Below are positions 16,152 through 26,079 of a stretch of 64,000 nucleotides of DNA, piece by piece. A model generated the notes under the pieces. The model had not been told where the DNA came from. It made no database searches and worked only from the letters and a program-made list of their open reading frames with translations. The DNA is from Tunturiibacter empetritectus (GTDB taxonomy: Bacteria > Acidobacteriota > Terriglobia > Terriglobales > Acidobacteriaceae), in contig NZ_JACHDZ010000002.1 of the NCBI RefSeq assembly GCF_014201375.1, positions 434,001 through 498,000 of the forward strand, given 5' to 3'. Position numbers and translations under genes: made by a program. Positions within the stretch are counted from its first letter, which is position 1. Each line of letters opens with the position of its first letter.

Positions 16152-18875
16152 ATGCGCGATACATCCCCGAGGACGACCGAAGACCAGCGCCTTATTGAAA
16201 ATAAGTCTCGCACCAAGAACTGGCAGCGATGGGGTACGTATCTACCGGAGCGTCAGTGGGGAACCGTTCGTGAGGATTACTCTTACAACGGCGATGTGTG
16301 GAACTCGTTCCCTTATGAGATGGCTCAGTACCGAGCCTACCGCTGGGGTGAGGATGGCCTGCTCGGATGGACTGACCGCCAGTGCCGTCTCTGCTTTAGC
16401 ACCGTTCTATGGAACGGGCGAGACCGCACACTAAAGGAGCGCCTCTTTGGCCTCGGCAACCCCGAAGGGAATCATGGTGAAGACGTCAAAGAGCAGTTCT
16501 ACTATTTGGACGCACTTCCGACGCATAGCTACTGTAAAGCGCTTTATAAATACCCGCAGACTGCTTTCCCTTACGACCAGCTTCGTGAGGAGAACAAGCG
16601 GCGTGGCTACGACCAGCCGGAATATGAGCTGCTGGATACCGGAATTTTCGACGACAACCGCTACTTCGACATCTTCATTGAGTATGCGAAGGCCGACGCG
16701 GAGGATACGGTAATCCGCATCACCGCACACAATCGTGGGCCTGATGTGGCGCCGCTTACCATACTGCCTCAACTTACGCTTCGTAATAACTGGTCGTGGA
16801 AAAATCTGGAGGCGACCGGAAAGACAAAACCCATCATCTCGCAGACCGGCCCATTCCGTGTACAAGCAGCCCATAAGATTCTGGGTGCTTATCGTTTCGA
16901 ACCGGTGGATGGTGGTGCGATTTTGCCTGAGCGTCTTCTCTTTACTGAAAACGACAGCAACATGCGCCGCCTGGATCCAAACTATGATGGCCCGGACCAT
17001 TTCAGCAAAGACGGCTTCGATCGCTGTCTCGTCCATGGCGACCAGAACGCGGTGAAGGAGAACAGCGGCACAAAGTGCGCGTTTTTATACCGCTTCATGC
17101 TGGAGCCAGCTAGCAGTCAGGTGCTTTACCTTCGTCTTGTTCGCGTCGGCGCCGAGCACTCATTGGACGTCGAACCAGCGGTGATGGACGTTACCCGTGC
17201 CGAAGAGGTCTTCGCAACACGCAAGTCGGAGGCAGATGACTTCTACGCAAAGCGCATCTCACAGGAGGCTACAGCAGAGGAATGCAACATCTCGCGCCAA
17301 GCCTTCGCCGGCCTGCTGTGGTGTAAGCAGTTTTACTATTTCATCGCTGAACAATGGATGACGGGTGACCCTACACAGATTGCACCGCCAGCCGAGCGCA
17401 TGAAAAAATCGGAAGAGTGGCGGCACCTCTTCTGTCGTGACATCCTTTCAATGCCCGATAAATGGGAGTACCCGTGGTTTGCTGCCTGGGACACGGCGTT
17501 TCACATGATTCCCATGGCAAGAATCGATCCGGAGTTTGCGAAAAATCAACTTCTTCTCCTTCTGCGCGAATGGTATATGCACCCCAACGGGCAGATGCCC
17601 GCATATGAATTTTCTTTTGGCGATGTCAATCCTCCCGTGCACGGATGGGCAGTGTGGCATGTTTATCGTCTAGGTGTCGATGAGAACGGCGTCGGAGACT
17701 TAGACTTTCTCGAGCGCGCCTTCCAGAAGCTCATGTTGAACTTTACCTGGTGGGTGAACCGCAACGACGAGAAGGGACACAATCTCTTCGGCGGCGGTTT
17801 CTTAGGACTCGACAATATCGGAGTCTTCGATCGCTCCGTCACCCTACCCAATGGCGTGTCCATGCACCAAGCGGACGGAACAGCGTGGATGGGACTGTAT
17901 TGCTCCGTCATGCTGCAGATTGCACTCGAGCTCGCCCAGCAGCGGTCAACGGCCTACGAGGACATAGCCAGCAAGTTCTTCGAGCATTACATAGCGGTCA
18001 TCGATGCCATCAACTCCGTTGGAGGCACCGGCTTATGGGACGAAGAAGATGGATTTTATTTCGATCGGCTGCAGCACGACGACGGGCGCAGCATTTCGTT
18101 GAAGGTGCGTTCCATGGTTGGCCTTGCTCCACTCTTTGCTGTGTGCATCATGAAGAAAAGAACTGTCGAAGGCTTGACGGATTTTGAGAAGCGCACGAAT
18201 TGGTTCTTGATGCACAAAGAGAAGCTCTCCGAGTACGTCAGCAAGGCTGAGGTTTCCGACGCCGAGATTAACGGTTCGCAGTGGATTGCGATTGCTCCCC
18301 ACGACCGATTCCATCGCATTCTGCAGCGAGTCTTCGATGAGTCAGAGTTTCTCTCACCACACGGCATACGCGCACTGTCACGGCATCATCATGAGAATCC
18401 GTTCGAAGCCAATCTTCAGGGACAGCGCTTTACCGTTCGTTACACGCCGGCGGAGGGAGATAGCGGCATGTTTGGCGGCAACAGTAATTGGCGAGGTCCC
18501 GTGTGGTTCCCTATGAACATGCTGCTGATCAACGCATTGGAGCGCTATTCCCTGGTCTACGGGGATGACTACAAGCTTGAATATCCCACCGGCAGCGGCC
18601 AGCAGCACACACTTGTCGAGATTGCTGAAGACATTGCGCGCCGACTGGTGAGCCTCTTCCTGCCCGATAAGGATGGCCGCCGACCCAGCCACGGCAGAGA
18701 AGAACGCTACGCTACCGATCCCTATTGGAAAGACCTCATCCTGTTCAGCGAGTACTTCGATGGTGACACGGGACGCGGTCTTGGGGCCTCGCACCAGACG
18801 GGCTGGACCGCGCTTGCCGCCACGCTCATCCATGCCCTCTACACACGTCGCGAGATACGTAACCGCGCGCAATAG
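16152..18875 (+). CDS. Glycoside hydrolase, GH63/MGH1-like (alpha-glucosidase type)
   Basis: 907 residues, with AGGTAAGG before ATG 16152. The N-terminal beta-sandwich region begins WQRWGTYLPERQWGTVREDY. The (alpha/alpha)6 barrel contains WEYPWFAAWDTAFHMIPMAR, WAVWHVYRLG, FTWWVNRNDEKGHNLFGGGF, WDEEDGFYFD and SNWRGPVWFPMN. These are typical of the GH63 mannosyl-oligosaccharide glucosidase relatives annotated as MGH1-like glycoside hydrolase. Acidic residues in the D-GHNLFGGGFLGLDN and WDEEDGFY segments probably form the active site. No signal peptide, so it is cytoplasmic and may act on alpha-linked glucosides such as trehalose-like or glucosylglycerate-type compounds (inference). It stands alone. 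Confidence 0.85.
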   Translation: MRDTSPRTTEDQRLIENKSRTKNWQRWGTYLPERQWGTVREDYSYNGDVWNSFPYEMAQYRAYRWGEDGLLGWTDRQCRLCFSTVLWNGRDRTLKERLFGLGNPEGNHGEDVKEQFYYLDALPTHSYCKALYKYPQTAFPYDQLREENKRRGYDQPEYELLDTGIFDDNRYFDIFIEYAKADAEDTVIRITAHNRGPDVAPLTILPQLTLRNNWSWKNLEATGKTKPIISQTGPFRVQAAHKILGAYRFEPVDGGAILPERLLFTENDSNMRRLDPNYDGPDHFSKDGFDRCLVHGDQNAVKENSGTKCAFLYRFMLEPASSQVLYLRLVRVGAEHSLDVEPAVMDVTRAEEVFATRKSEADDFYAKRISQEATAEECNISRQAFAGLLWCKQFYYFIAEQWMTGDPTQIAPPAERMKKSEEWRHLFCRDILSMPDKWEYPWFAAWDTAFHMIPMARIDPEFAKNQLLLLLREWYMHPNGQMPAYEFSFGDVNPPVHGWAVWHVYRLGVDENGVGDLDFLERAFQKLMLNFTWWVNRNDEKGHNLFGGGFLGLDNIGVFDRSVTLPNGVSMHQADGTAWMGLYCSVMLQIALELAQQRSTAYEDIASKFFEHYIAVIDAINSVGGTGLWDEEDGFYFDRLQHDDGRSISLKVRSMVGLAPLFAVCIMKKRTVEGLTDFEKRTNWFLMHKEKLSEYVSKAEVSDAEINGSQWIAIAPHDRFHRILQRVFDESEFLSPHGIRALSRHHHENPFEANLQGQRFTVRYTPAEGDSGMFGGNSNWRGPVWFPMNMLLINALERYSLVYGDDYKLEYPTGSGQQHTLVEIAEDIARRLVSLFLPDKDGRRPSHGREERYATDPYWKDLILFSEYFDGDTGRGLGASHQTGWTALAATLIHALYTRREIRNRAQ

Positions 18876-19095
18876 ACTTCTCGGCCACTCCCGCCGTCGT
18901 GCTCCCAGGAATCTGGTTCAAACCCGGGCTGGATCCGAACCTCCGGACCCTCGAGTCGATCATGACGTGGATTTTCTCCAGCACGCTTTTGACATCAAGT
19001 GCGAAGGTTACTTCCGAGGCGCGGTCTCCTCGCCTTTGAGCCAAGCGTCGACGCGAACTTGTACGCCTTTTACTCCCTGCGCTTGTGTTCCAATC

Positions 19096-20628
19096 TCATG
19101 ACGAGTTCCGAAGCAACCGGCTGAGAGGGTGAATGTCAGTGAATTGTTCGAGCTGGAGGACTGCGGAGATAAGCGCCTTCGAGGACGCAGGCCCGAGGAC
19201 GGGTTCGATGAGGTCGCGGGACTTGGCGATGATCTCTTCCCGACTCATGGGGTTCTCGGCAGTTCCGCGGACGGCGTCGACGTGCTGGGTGAGGGCGGTG
19301 CCATCATTGAGAAGGATCTCGACGGTGGCTTCGCGGGCGGGGAGATGCTTCTCTAGCTCTTCGTCTCCGATCAGAGTGACCTTGGCGCGTTGTCGCAGGA
19401 TGCCGGGGTCCTTCATGAGAGCGGCGTCATGGGCAGAGCGGAAGGTGAGGGTTCGCAGGACGAGCATAACGGCGACGAGGTGTTGAAGGCAGATGTCGGG
19501 GAGGGAGCGGTTGTCGACGATCGAGGCCTCGCGGGTGGCGACTCTTACGGTGACGTGACGGATCTGATCCGGGGTGAAGGGGTGCTGATTGAGAAGGAGC
19601 TGAACGGCGTCGAGCGGCGCTTGAATGGGCGAGCCAACGCACCATTTTTTGATATTCGTGCGTGTGATCTCGTAGCGTTCTCCGAGGCCATCGATGAGGC
19701 CCTGAGGATTGGCGTGAGGGGCGTAGGCGGCGAAGAAGCTTTCAGGGCCTGAGAGGACGTCGTCGACTCCGCTCCAGCCGGCCTGAACTAGCAAGGCGGA
19801 GGTGACTCCATTGCGGGCGGGCATGCCGGCGAAGACGAAGGCCTTTTCGACGTGGAGGGTATCCCGCTGCCACGCGGTGAAGCCGGAGGATTGCTGCGAT
19901 GCGTAGTCAAGGAGGAGGCGCATCTGGCGGGTGTCGAGGGAGGCGGCACAGCCTGCGGCGGCTGCGGCTCCGAAGCCTTCGGAGGTGGCGTGGGGATCGC
20001 GGTGAGTCTCGGTCTGGTAGTTGACTCCACCTAGAGTGACGCCGAGGCGCGGGCCGATGTCGTACCCAAGGGTGACGGCGCGGAGAAAGTGGGAGCCGGA
20101 GATGTTGAAATGTTCGCCTGCGGCGAGGGCGGCAGGAACTACGGCGCAGCCGGGGTGGGACTGCGAGGGGGAGTGGGAGTCATCGGTCTCGTCGGAGTGT
20201 GCGAGGACTCCGTTGGCCAGGGAGGCTTCGAGCGGACCGCACAGGATGGTAGAGGTGGCGACGGTGGCGACTGGCTTGCCGCCGTAGGATTGTGCGAAGG
20301 CAATGGCGGCGCGGCCGGGAGGAAGCTGTGAGCCGGAGATCATGGCGGCGAAGGTGTCGAGGATGTGATCCTTGGTCTGCTCGATGACGGCGGGAGGCAG
20401 GGGGCGTGTGGCGGCCTGGGCCATGTAAGCGCTGAGGGTCTGCATGACAGGGCCAATGGGAGCGGAGACGGAGGGCGTTTGCTGTGACTGCGAGGAGAGA
20501 TAGGAAGGAAGATGCAGAGCGGCACCGGCCAGTACACAGCTTCCCTTTGCGAGCAGATTCCGGCGTGTGAGTTTGGGGCCTGAGTTTGAGGCCTCCATTG
20601 GTTTGAACGATATGTGCGGTGCGTCCAT
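19096..20628 (-). CDS. Tat-exported MmgE/PrpD-family protein (divergent)
   Basis: 510 residues from ATG 20628 with GGAG upstream. A twin-arginine signal (LTRRNLLAKG, hydrophobic stretch to about residue 45) is followed by the MmgE/PrpD fold, whose members include 2-methylcitrate dehydratase, cis-aconitate decarboxylase and iminodisuccinate epimerase. Visible active-site regions: AHSDETDDSHSPSQSHPG, HRDPHATSEGFGAAAA, HVEKAFVFAGMPARNG and TNIKKWCVGSP. They differ from the usual GWHxTGTxGxFGAA and YKPYP forms, so the substrate is probably not 2-methylcitrate. It is the last gene of the carboxylic-acid operon, 88 bases after the bicupin gene. An exported PrpD is unusual. Confidence 0.85.
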   Translation of the reverse strand: MDAPHISFKPMEASNSGPKLTRRNLLAKGSCVLAGAALHLPSYLSSQSQQTPSVSAPIGPVMQTLSAYMAQAATRPLPPAVIEQTKDHILDTFAAMISGSQLPPGRAAIAFAQSYGGKPVATVATSTILCGPLEASLANGVLAHSDETDDSHSPSQSHPGCAVVPAALAAGEHFNISGSHFLRAVTLGYDIGPRLGVTLGGVNYQTETHRDPHATSEGFGAAAAAGCAASLDTRQMRLLLDYASQQSSGFTAWQRDTLHVEKAFVFAGMPARNGVTSALLVQAGWSGVDDVLSGPESFFAAYAPHANPQGLIDGLGERYEITRTNIKKWCVGSPIQAPLDAVQLLLNQHPFTPDQIRHVTVRVATREASIVDNRSLPDICLQHLVAVMLVLRTLTFRSAHDAALMKDPGILRQRAKVTLIGDEELEKHLPAREATVEILLNDGTALTQHVDAVRGTAENPMSREEIIAKSRDLIEPVLGPASSKALISAVLQLEQFTDIHPLSRLLRNSS

Positions 20629-20716
20629 TGAGTCTCCGGAATTCAGGCGAATCGCGGTGCGGATGGAGAATCGCAACGGCGAGAATACCTTGCAGAATTG
20701 CAATCGTGATGTGCGC

Positions 20717-22006
20717 CTAGAGGATGGCCAGCTTCTCCGCGGGGATGCGGGTTATGGAAGAGGCATCGAGGTTGAGGTGAGCTGAGACCATCTCTGGGGG
20801 AAGACGACGTATCCAGTTATTGAGGGAGAACTCGACGAATTGATCGAGCTTGAACATCTCGAGAAAGATGAGGTCGGAAGAGCCGGTGTTTTCGATGTAG
20901 TGACCAGCAGCGGTGGGGACGAAGCCAACGTCGTTAGCGTTGAAGTCCATGGTGCGTGCGCGGCCGCCTGGGGCTATGACGGTCATCCGGCCGGAGCCTG
21001 CGATGTAGAACTGCCATTCGGCGGCGGTGGGATGCCAATGGAGCTCGCGCAGGCCTCCGGGTTTGAGGGTTACGATGCCGGCGGCGACGGACTTCGAGGC
21101 GGGAAAGTTATGCGAGTCGACGATGCGAACTTCGCCTTGGGGAGACGACTTTGTGGGCGGCATGGATCCGGCGCGGAAGATGTATTGGATGGGCGATTCG
21201 ACAGAGGGACCGCCTGCGGATTGGCGGTCTCGCTCGAGGGACTGCGGGAGCGCGGCGGGGAAGATGAAGAGTTCGCGTGTGGGCAGCTTCGAGAGCTCGC
21301 TGCTGCTAAGGCGGAAGTTCTTCTCGAGAACTTCTGGCGGGGTGTGAGCGACCCACTCGGAGATGGAAAAGGTGTTCTCCTCGGAGAAGAATCCTTCATC
21401 GAAGACCAGAAGGAACTCGCAACCGTCGGAGGCGAGGCCCTGGATGGAGTGCGGGAAGCCGGCGGGGAAGAACCAGAGGTCGCCCTTGGAGACATCTTCG
21501 ATCTGGATGGTCCCGTCGGGGCTGAGGACAGTTACGCGAGCGGAGCCGTAGATCATGTAGGCCCACTCGTCTGCGGTGTGCCAGTGGAGCTCGCGGAAGC
21601 TGCCGGAGGTGAGGCGCATGTTGACTCCCGCGAGATCCTTGGAGGGAGGAAGCTCGCGCTGAGTGACCTGGTGTGTCCAGCCACCGTTCTCCAGGCGTTT
21701 GTGGTTAAGGTCGAAGGAGTACCAGATCGGGCCGACGTCTCCGCGGTCAGTGCGGGGAGGATTGTTAGAGCTGGGGTTTTCTTTGAGGAGCGGAAGGTTC
21801 TCTTGACCCGGATTAGAGCCGGATGGGTTAGGCGAGATGGCGGGCGGCTGTTGGGCGGAGATGCTAGCTCCTCCTAAGGCTGCTGCGGCTAAGACTGCGG
21901 AACCAGCCTCCAGGAAGGAGCGGCGTGATAGAGCGTCGGCGGAAGGCCTTTCGTCGTTCTGGTTCGGCATGAATACCTCGTTACGGTGGTGGGTAGGGTT
22001 TTTCAT
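20717..22006 (-). CDS. Tat-exported bicupin, oxalate decarboxylase-like
   Basis: 429 residues. A Tat signal LSRRSFLEAGSAVLAAAALG lies at about 27-46. Two cupin domains each keep a complete Mn site: site 1 ELHWHTADEW (H141, H143, E147) plus H186 in FPAGFPHSI; site 2 ELHWHPTAAEW plus the His of TAAGHYIEN. The lid loop FFSEENTFSISEW (about 207-218) keeps the glutamate that acts as proton donor in OxdC (SENST loop), which favours decarboxylase over oxidase chemistry. Start choice: ATG 22006 overlaps the upstream stop by 4 bases; ATG 21970 with GAGG upstream is an alternative. It sits between two PrpD genes. The substrate may be oxalate or a related beta-carboxy acid. Confidence 0.88.
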   Translation of the reverse strand: MKNPTHHRNEVFMPNQNDERPSADALSRRSFLEAGSAVLAAAALGGASISAQQPPAISPNPSGSNPGQENLPLLKENPSSNNPPRTDRGDVGPIWYSFDLNHKRLENGGWTHQVTQRELPPSKDLAGVNMRLTSGSFRELHWHTADEWAYMIYGSARVTVLSPDGTIQIEDVSKGDLWFFPAGFPHSIQGLASDGCEFLLVFDEGFFSEENTFSISEWVAHTPPEVLEKNFRLSSSELSKLPTRELFIFPAALPQSLERDRQSAGGPSVESPIQYIFRAGSMPPTKSSPQGEVRIVDSHNFPASKSVAAGIVTLKPGGLRELHWHPTAAEWQFYIAGSGRMTVIAPGGRARTMDFNANDVGFVPTAAGHYIENTGSSDLIFLEMFKLDQFVEFSLNNWIRRLPPEMVSAHLNLDASSITRIPAEKLAIL

Positions 22007-23487
22007 GCGAGGGCTCCGAGGCGGGGCAGGTCGCCGGCGTTGGGTTGCGCGGGGAGGTTCCAGGCGAAGGTGAGGAGCTTTTCGATCTGGGCGGGGGGAA
22101 GGATTCCAGTGGCGATCTGGGTGAATTTAAAGGAGAGGTCCTTGTCAGTGAGCGGGTTCTGTACGCTGCCTACGGCGTGCTCTACATGCCTGGTGAAGAT
22201 TTGGCCGCCGGTGGTGGTGATGGTGATGTAAGCCTCGTCCGTTTGAATGGCGGGGTCAACGGCGACAGAGACACGCTCGCGAAGGGCAATGACCTGGGGA
22301 TCGCGTGCGGCCTCGTCGGTGTACTCCTTCTCCCCTGCAAAGCCGCGGATGAGAGCGACTGCGGCAGAGTGAAAGACGCTGAACTTTGCTTCGAGGCCGG
22401 TAGTGGGCGTCTTCTTGCCGGTGAGCTCAAGGACGAGGGAGTTGGCGCGGATGGCGATGGAGCGGATCTCGGCGGCTTTGAGGTTGTGCTCGTTACGGAG
22501 CTGGATGACACCGTCGATGATGGGGTGGATGACGATGCCGCAGGCGAATGGCTTGTAGGTGTTTCGGGCGATCTCGTAGTGCTGGCCGAGTCCGTCGAGA
22601 AGAGGGGCGTAGTCGTGCTGGCGGGAAGCGGCGAAGATGTAGCCGTCGTGACCTTCGATGCTCTCGTCGGAGCTGGTGAAGTTTTTTGCGGCGAGGAGAG
22701 CTGCGAGGAGGCCGTTCTCGGCGGCGCGGCCGATGTTAAGGCTCTTGCACATGCTTCCGAACATGATCTTGAGGCCAGCGGCCTCGGTGGCCGCAATGCC
22801 GAGCGCCCACTGCATCTGCTGGGGGTTGAGTCCGAGGATGCGCCCGCAGGCGGCGGCAGCACCGAAGGCCCCGCAGGTTCCTGTGATGTGCCAGCCCATA
22901 TCGTAGTGGGAGGGGTAGATGGCTTTCCCGAGGCGGCACTCGATCTCGGTACCGAGTATGAAGGCGTGAAGGAGATCGGCTCCGCTGACGGGGCGGCTCT
23001 GTGCGAGCGAGAAGAGCGCGCTGGCGACGGGACCTGCGGGATGGATGATGGTTTCGAGGTGCGTGTCGTCGTAGTCGAGTACGTGGGAGCTGATGCCGGT
23101 GATGAGGGCGGCGCGGAGCGGATCTAGGGTCTCGGACCGGCCGAAGAGGTGGGCGGCTGAGGTGCCAGTGTAAGGCTGAAGGGTGCTGAGGGCTCGGAGG
23201 ACGGCCTGCTGGCCAGAGCCTCCGACGGTGACTCCGACCCAGTTGACGACAGAGCGCACGGCTTCCTTGTGGACGTTATCTGGTACGTCGGATGGCTGGC
23301 AGGAGACCAGCCAATCGGCGAGGATGCGGGTGGCGGGGGGAGTGGGGGTGGAAAGTTGGACGTCGCTAGTTACTTGCGGCGCGGGTTTCTGCGGAGAGGA
23401 GACGAGGGGGATCGCGTTTGCGGAGGCGCCTGCCAAAGCTCCCTGAACGAGGAAGGCACGGCGGGAGAGCAGATTGAAGAGACTCAT
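22003..23487 (-). CDS. Tat-exported MmgE/PrpD-family protein
   Basis: 494 residues with a twin-arginine signal SRRAFLVQGALAGASA near the start. The MmgE/PrpD fold is canonical: HVLDYDDTHLETIIHPAGPV, DMGWHITGTCGAFGAAAACG, MFGSMCKSLNIGRAAENGLL, and TYKPFACGIVIHPIIDG keep the Asp, His and Lys residues that line the cis-aconitate decarboxylase and iminodisuccinate epimerase pocket. Known relatives catalyse dehydration, decarboxylation or epimerisation of tri- and dicarboxylates. The gene ends in a 4-base ATGA overlap with the bicupin gene and follows an alpha/beta hydrolase gene by about 80 bases. The Tat signal places it in the periplasm, unlike cytoplasmic PrpD. Confidence 0.88.
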   Translation of the reverse strand: MSLFNLLSRRAFLVQGALAGASANAIPLVSSPQKPAPQVTSDVQLSTPTPPATRILADWLVSCQPSDVPDNVHKEAVRSVVNWVGVTVGGSGQQAVLRALSTLQPYTGTSAAHLFGRSETLDPLRAALITGISSHVLDYDDTHLETIIHPAGPVASALFSLAQSRPVSGADLLHAFILGTEIECRLGKAIYPSHYDMGWHITGTCGAFGAAAACGRILGLNPQQMQWALGIAATEAAGLKIMFGSMCKSLNIGRAAENGLLAALLAAKNFTSSDESIEGHDGYIFAASRQHDYAPLLDGLGQHYEIARNTYKPFACGIVIHPIIDGVIQLRNEHNLKAAEIRSIAIRANSLVLELTGKKTPTTGLEAKFSVFHSAAVALIRGFAGEKEYTDEAARDPQVIALRERVSVAVDPAIQTDEAYITITTTGGQIFTRHVEHAVGSVQNPLTDKDLSFKFTQIATGILPPAQIEKLLTFAWNLPAQPNAGDLPRLGALA

Positions 23488-23567
23488 GGGAAGAGAGTGT
23501 GCTCGCTTTCCGAAAGTACACGCAGAGTGCTGCTGCGGACTGCCCTTAGAGGTTAAAGAACAAACAG

Positions 23568-24656
23568 TTATAAACCGGACGTGGGTGGAGGAGGCTTCTG
23601 GTCGAGACGTGGAGGCATGTCGAGGAAGGCTCGCATGGTGTGCCAGAGCTGGCTTCGGTTTGTGCCGAGGGCGACAGAGTGAGCGGCTCCGGGGAGGATG
23701 ACGAACTCGCGGTCGGGGACGGGAAGGCAGCGAAAGAAGTTCAGCAGATCTTCCTCGGTGGCAATGCCGTCGTACTCGCCGCGAACGATGAGGACTGGAG
23801 CGCAGAGTTTCGTGGGGTCGACCAGGGGAAGGTTGGCAGACATGTCGAGGTAGGTTCCGGTTGGGGCGGAGTCACCAAATTTGAGCTCGGCGTCGGCCAT
23901 GGCTTCGGCGACGGCGGGGTCGGAGGTTCCAGGTTTGTCGCGGGTGAAGATGCTGCGAATGGCGTCTCTGCCGCGGGGCCTGAGGTTGTGGGTGCGGTAG
24001 GAGTCGAGCGACTCGGCGCGCTTGGTGAGGGTGGAAGAGCCCTTGCCTGTCCAGGTGAAGGCGGCGAGGACGAGACGACGGACGCTGGCGGGCTGGGCGA
24101 CGGCGAAGGCTCCAGCGCGGAGTGCGCCGCCGGACTCTCCGTAGAGATGAAAGTTGGGCTGGCCGGTCTCCTGTTCGACGATCAGGCTGGCTGCCTTCAG
24201 GTCTTCCACGCCGTCGGCGATGTTCGAGTTGCCAGCGGAGGGGGAGGATCTTCCGTAGCCCTCGAAGTCCATCGTCCAGACATCGAAGCCGAACTCGACG
24301 AACTTGTTCATCAGGGAGTATTCGCCGTGGCCGGGAACTTCGAGGTCGAAGGTTGGCCGGGAGGAGACAGAGGAGCCGTGACAGAGGAAGAGGATGGGGC
24401 GGGTGGAGTGGCCTGACGAGGCGGGGCCGGAGTTCTTGCGGAAGAGGTAGAGTTTGATGTCTCCCCTGTTGGCCCAATACTCTCGGCTCCACATGGCCGG
24501 TTGCGAGATTTGCTGGGCGCTAAGGATGGGAGGGTCTCCCAACAGGGCCAGGGTGCTCGCGAGGGCCACAGAGGAGTTGAGTAGAAAGCTTCGGCGCGAA
24601 GGCGTGTTCTCTGGAGCGGTGGAATCTCTGAGCACGGGTTCATCCGATGGGTTCAT
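23568..24656 (-). CDS. Tat-exported alpha/beta hydrolase
   Basis: 362 residues from ATG 24656 with GGAGGG upstream; earlier in-frame codons lie inside the transporter gene. A Tat signal [20 protein letters not shown] is followed by an alpha/beta-hydrolase fold: oxyanion segment [25 protein letters not shown], nucleophile elbow [12 protein letters not shown] (Ser), acid [11 protein letters not shown] (Asp) and His in [11 protein letters not shown]. This is a complete Ser-Asp-His triad. The likely role is hydrolysis of an ester or thioester of a carboxylic acid in the periplasm. It overlaps the upstream dicarboxylate transporter gene by 17 bases, so they are translationally linked. Confidence 0.86.
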   Translation of the reverse strand: MNPSDEPVLRDSTAPENTPSRRSFLLNSSVALASTLALLGDPPILSAQQISQPAMWSREYWANRGDIKLYLFRKNSGPASSGHSTRPILFLCHGSSVSSRPTFDLEVPGHGEYSLMNKFVEFGFDVWTMDFEGYGRSSPSAGNSNIADGVEDLKAASLIVEQETGQPNFHLYGESGGALRAGAFAVAQPASVRRLVLAAFTWTGKGSSTLTKRAESLDSYRTHNLRPRGRDAIRSIFTRDKPGTSDPAVAEAMADAELKFGDSAPTGTYLDMSANLPLVDPTKLCAPVLIVRGEYDGIATEEDLLNFFRCLPVPDREFVILPGAAHSVALGTNRSQLWHTMRAFLDMPPRLDQKPPPPTSGL

Positions 24657-26010
24657 GTTCTTCACCCTCCGAGATCTGTTGGTCGATGAGCTGTTGGTCC
24701 ATGATCTGTTGGTCGATGGTGCGGTTCTTCGGCGTGGCGAGAGCCAGGGTGAGTGCGGAACCTTCGATCTCATCCTCCCATGAGGCTACAACGATGGTGC
24801 CTACGCCGTTGCCGATCATGTTGACCAGGGCGCGAAAGGTGCTGAGAAAGCGATCGATGCCGAGGATGAGCGCCATGCCTGCAACCGGGATCGTGGGCAC
24901 GACGATGAGGGTTCCGACGAGCGCGACAAAACCTGCGCCCTGTACACCGCTGGCGCCCTTGGAGGTGAGGATTGCAACAGCAAACAGGCTGAGCTGCTGG
25001 CCGATCGTGAGATGGGTGTTCGTGGCCTGAGCTACGAAGAGTGCGGCCATGGTGATGTAGAGACTGCTGCCATCGGTGTTGAAGGTGTAGCCGGTAGGGA
25101 CAACGAGGCCAACGAGAGCTTTGGAGCAGCCGAGGCGTTCCATCTTCTCCATGAGGCTGGGGAGAGCCGACTCTGAAGAGCTGGTGCCGAGTACGAGAAG
25201 AATCTCTTCCTTGATGTAGCGCAGGAACCGGAAGATGTTGAAGCCTGCCAACCATGAGACAGCGCCGAGGACGATGAAGACGAAGAAGGCACAGGTGAGA
25301 TAGAAGGTGACGATGAGCTTGAGCAGGGGCCCGAGGGACATGACACCGTAGCGGCCCACGGTAAACGCCATCGCTCCGAACGCGCCGATGGGAGCGAGGC
25401 GCATAAAGAGATTGACGATGGTGAAGATGGCTTGTGTAAGCACCTCGAGCAGGCGGAGGAGAGGCTCGGCACGACTGTGCATCATGGCGAGGGCAACACC
25501 TAAGAGGACAGAGATGAAGACGACCTGCAGTATGTCCCCGCGGGCGAAGGCATCCACCATGGTGGTGGGGATGATGTGTAGCAAGAATTGTGTAGTGTTT
25601 TGTGCCTTGGCGGCACCTGAATATTCAGCTACGGCCTTCGCGTCGAGGGTGGCCGGATTGACGTTCAATCCGATGCCTGGGTGGGCGAGATTTCCTGCAA
25701 CCAAGCCGATGAGAAGCGCAAGAGTGGAGACGATCTCGAAGTAGAGCAGGGCCTTGCCTCCGACGCGCCCTACCTTCTTCATATCCTGCATGCCAGCGAT
25801 GCCGGTGACGACAGTGCAGAAGATCACCACGGTGATGACCATGGCGATGAGTTTGATGAAACCGTCTCCGAGCGGCTTCATGGCGATGGCGGTCTGCGGT
25901 GCGAAGCGGCCCAGAGCGACCCCTAGAACGATCGCCACAGTGACCTGCACGGAGAGGCTCTGGTAGAAGGGCTTGCGCAGCGGAACGTCTGGAGCGATCT
26001 CTGTTCTCAT
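24640..26010 (-). CDS. Dicarboxylate/cation symporter (DctA-like, DAACS family)
   Basis: 456 residues with eight transmembrane segments and two hairpins. The family motifs are clear: serine-rich reentrant loop [41 protein letters not shown] with the Na-binding NTDG, and [20 protein letters not shown]. It resembles DctA, which imports succinate, malate and fumarate with protons or Na+. The C-terminal tail has an odd repeat [14 protein letters not shown] encoded by three 15-bp DNA units. It overlaps the next gene by 17 bases. In this operon it probably imports the dicarboxylate product of the exported enzymes. Confidence 0.92.
   Translation of the reverse strand: MRTEIAPDVPLRKPFYQSLSVQVTVAIVLGVALGRFAPQTAIAMKPLGDGFIKLIAMVITVVIFCTVVTGIAGMQDMKKVGRVGGKALLYFEIVSTLALLIGLVAGNLAHPGIGLNVNPATLDAKAVAEYSGAAKAQNTTQFLLHIIPTTMVDAFARGDILQVVFISVLLGVALAMMHSRAEPLLRLLEVLTQAIFTIVNLFMRLAPIGAFGAMAFTVGRYGVMSLGPLLKLIVTFYLTCAFFVFIVLGAVSWLAGFNIFRFLRYIKEEILLVLGTSSSESALPSLMEKMERLGCSKALVGLVVPTGYTFNTDGSSLYITMAALFVAQATNTHLTIGQQLSLFAVAILTSKGASGVQGAGFVALVGTLIVVPTIPVAGMALILGIDRFLSTFRALVNMIGNGVGTIVVASWEDEIEGSALTLALATPKNRTIDQQIMDQQLIDQQISEGEEHEPIG
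24674..24718 (-). repeat. Three 15-bp tandem repeats in the transporter 3' end
   Basis: Units 24674-24688, 24689-24703 and 24704-24718 (plus strand ATCTGTTGGTCGATG; the middle unit has two substitutions at positions 2 and 12). They encode the Asp-Gln-Gln repeats at the C-terminus of the symporter. Confidence 0.88.
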
Positions 26011-26079
26011 GGTCAGTTCCTTGGGGCCATGTTCCAGGCCTGTGTGCTGCTCGGGATGCAGGCGAGAGGTTTGGACAGA

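Noticed and set aside
20840..23127. Two long plus-strand open frames (20840-21877, 22045-23127) opposite the cupin and PrpD genes
   Set aside because: Both are Gly/Asp/Glu/Val-rich mirror frames of genes with clear domains and signals on the minus strand.
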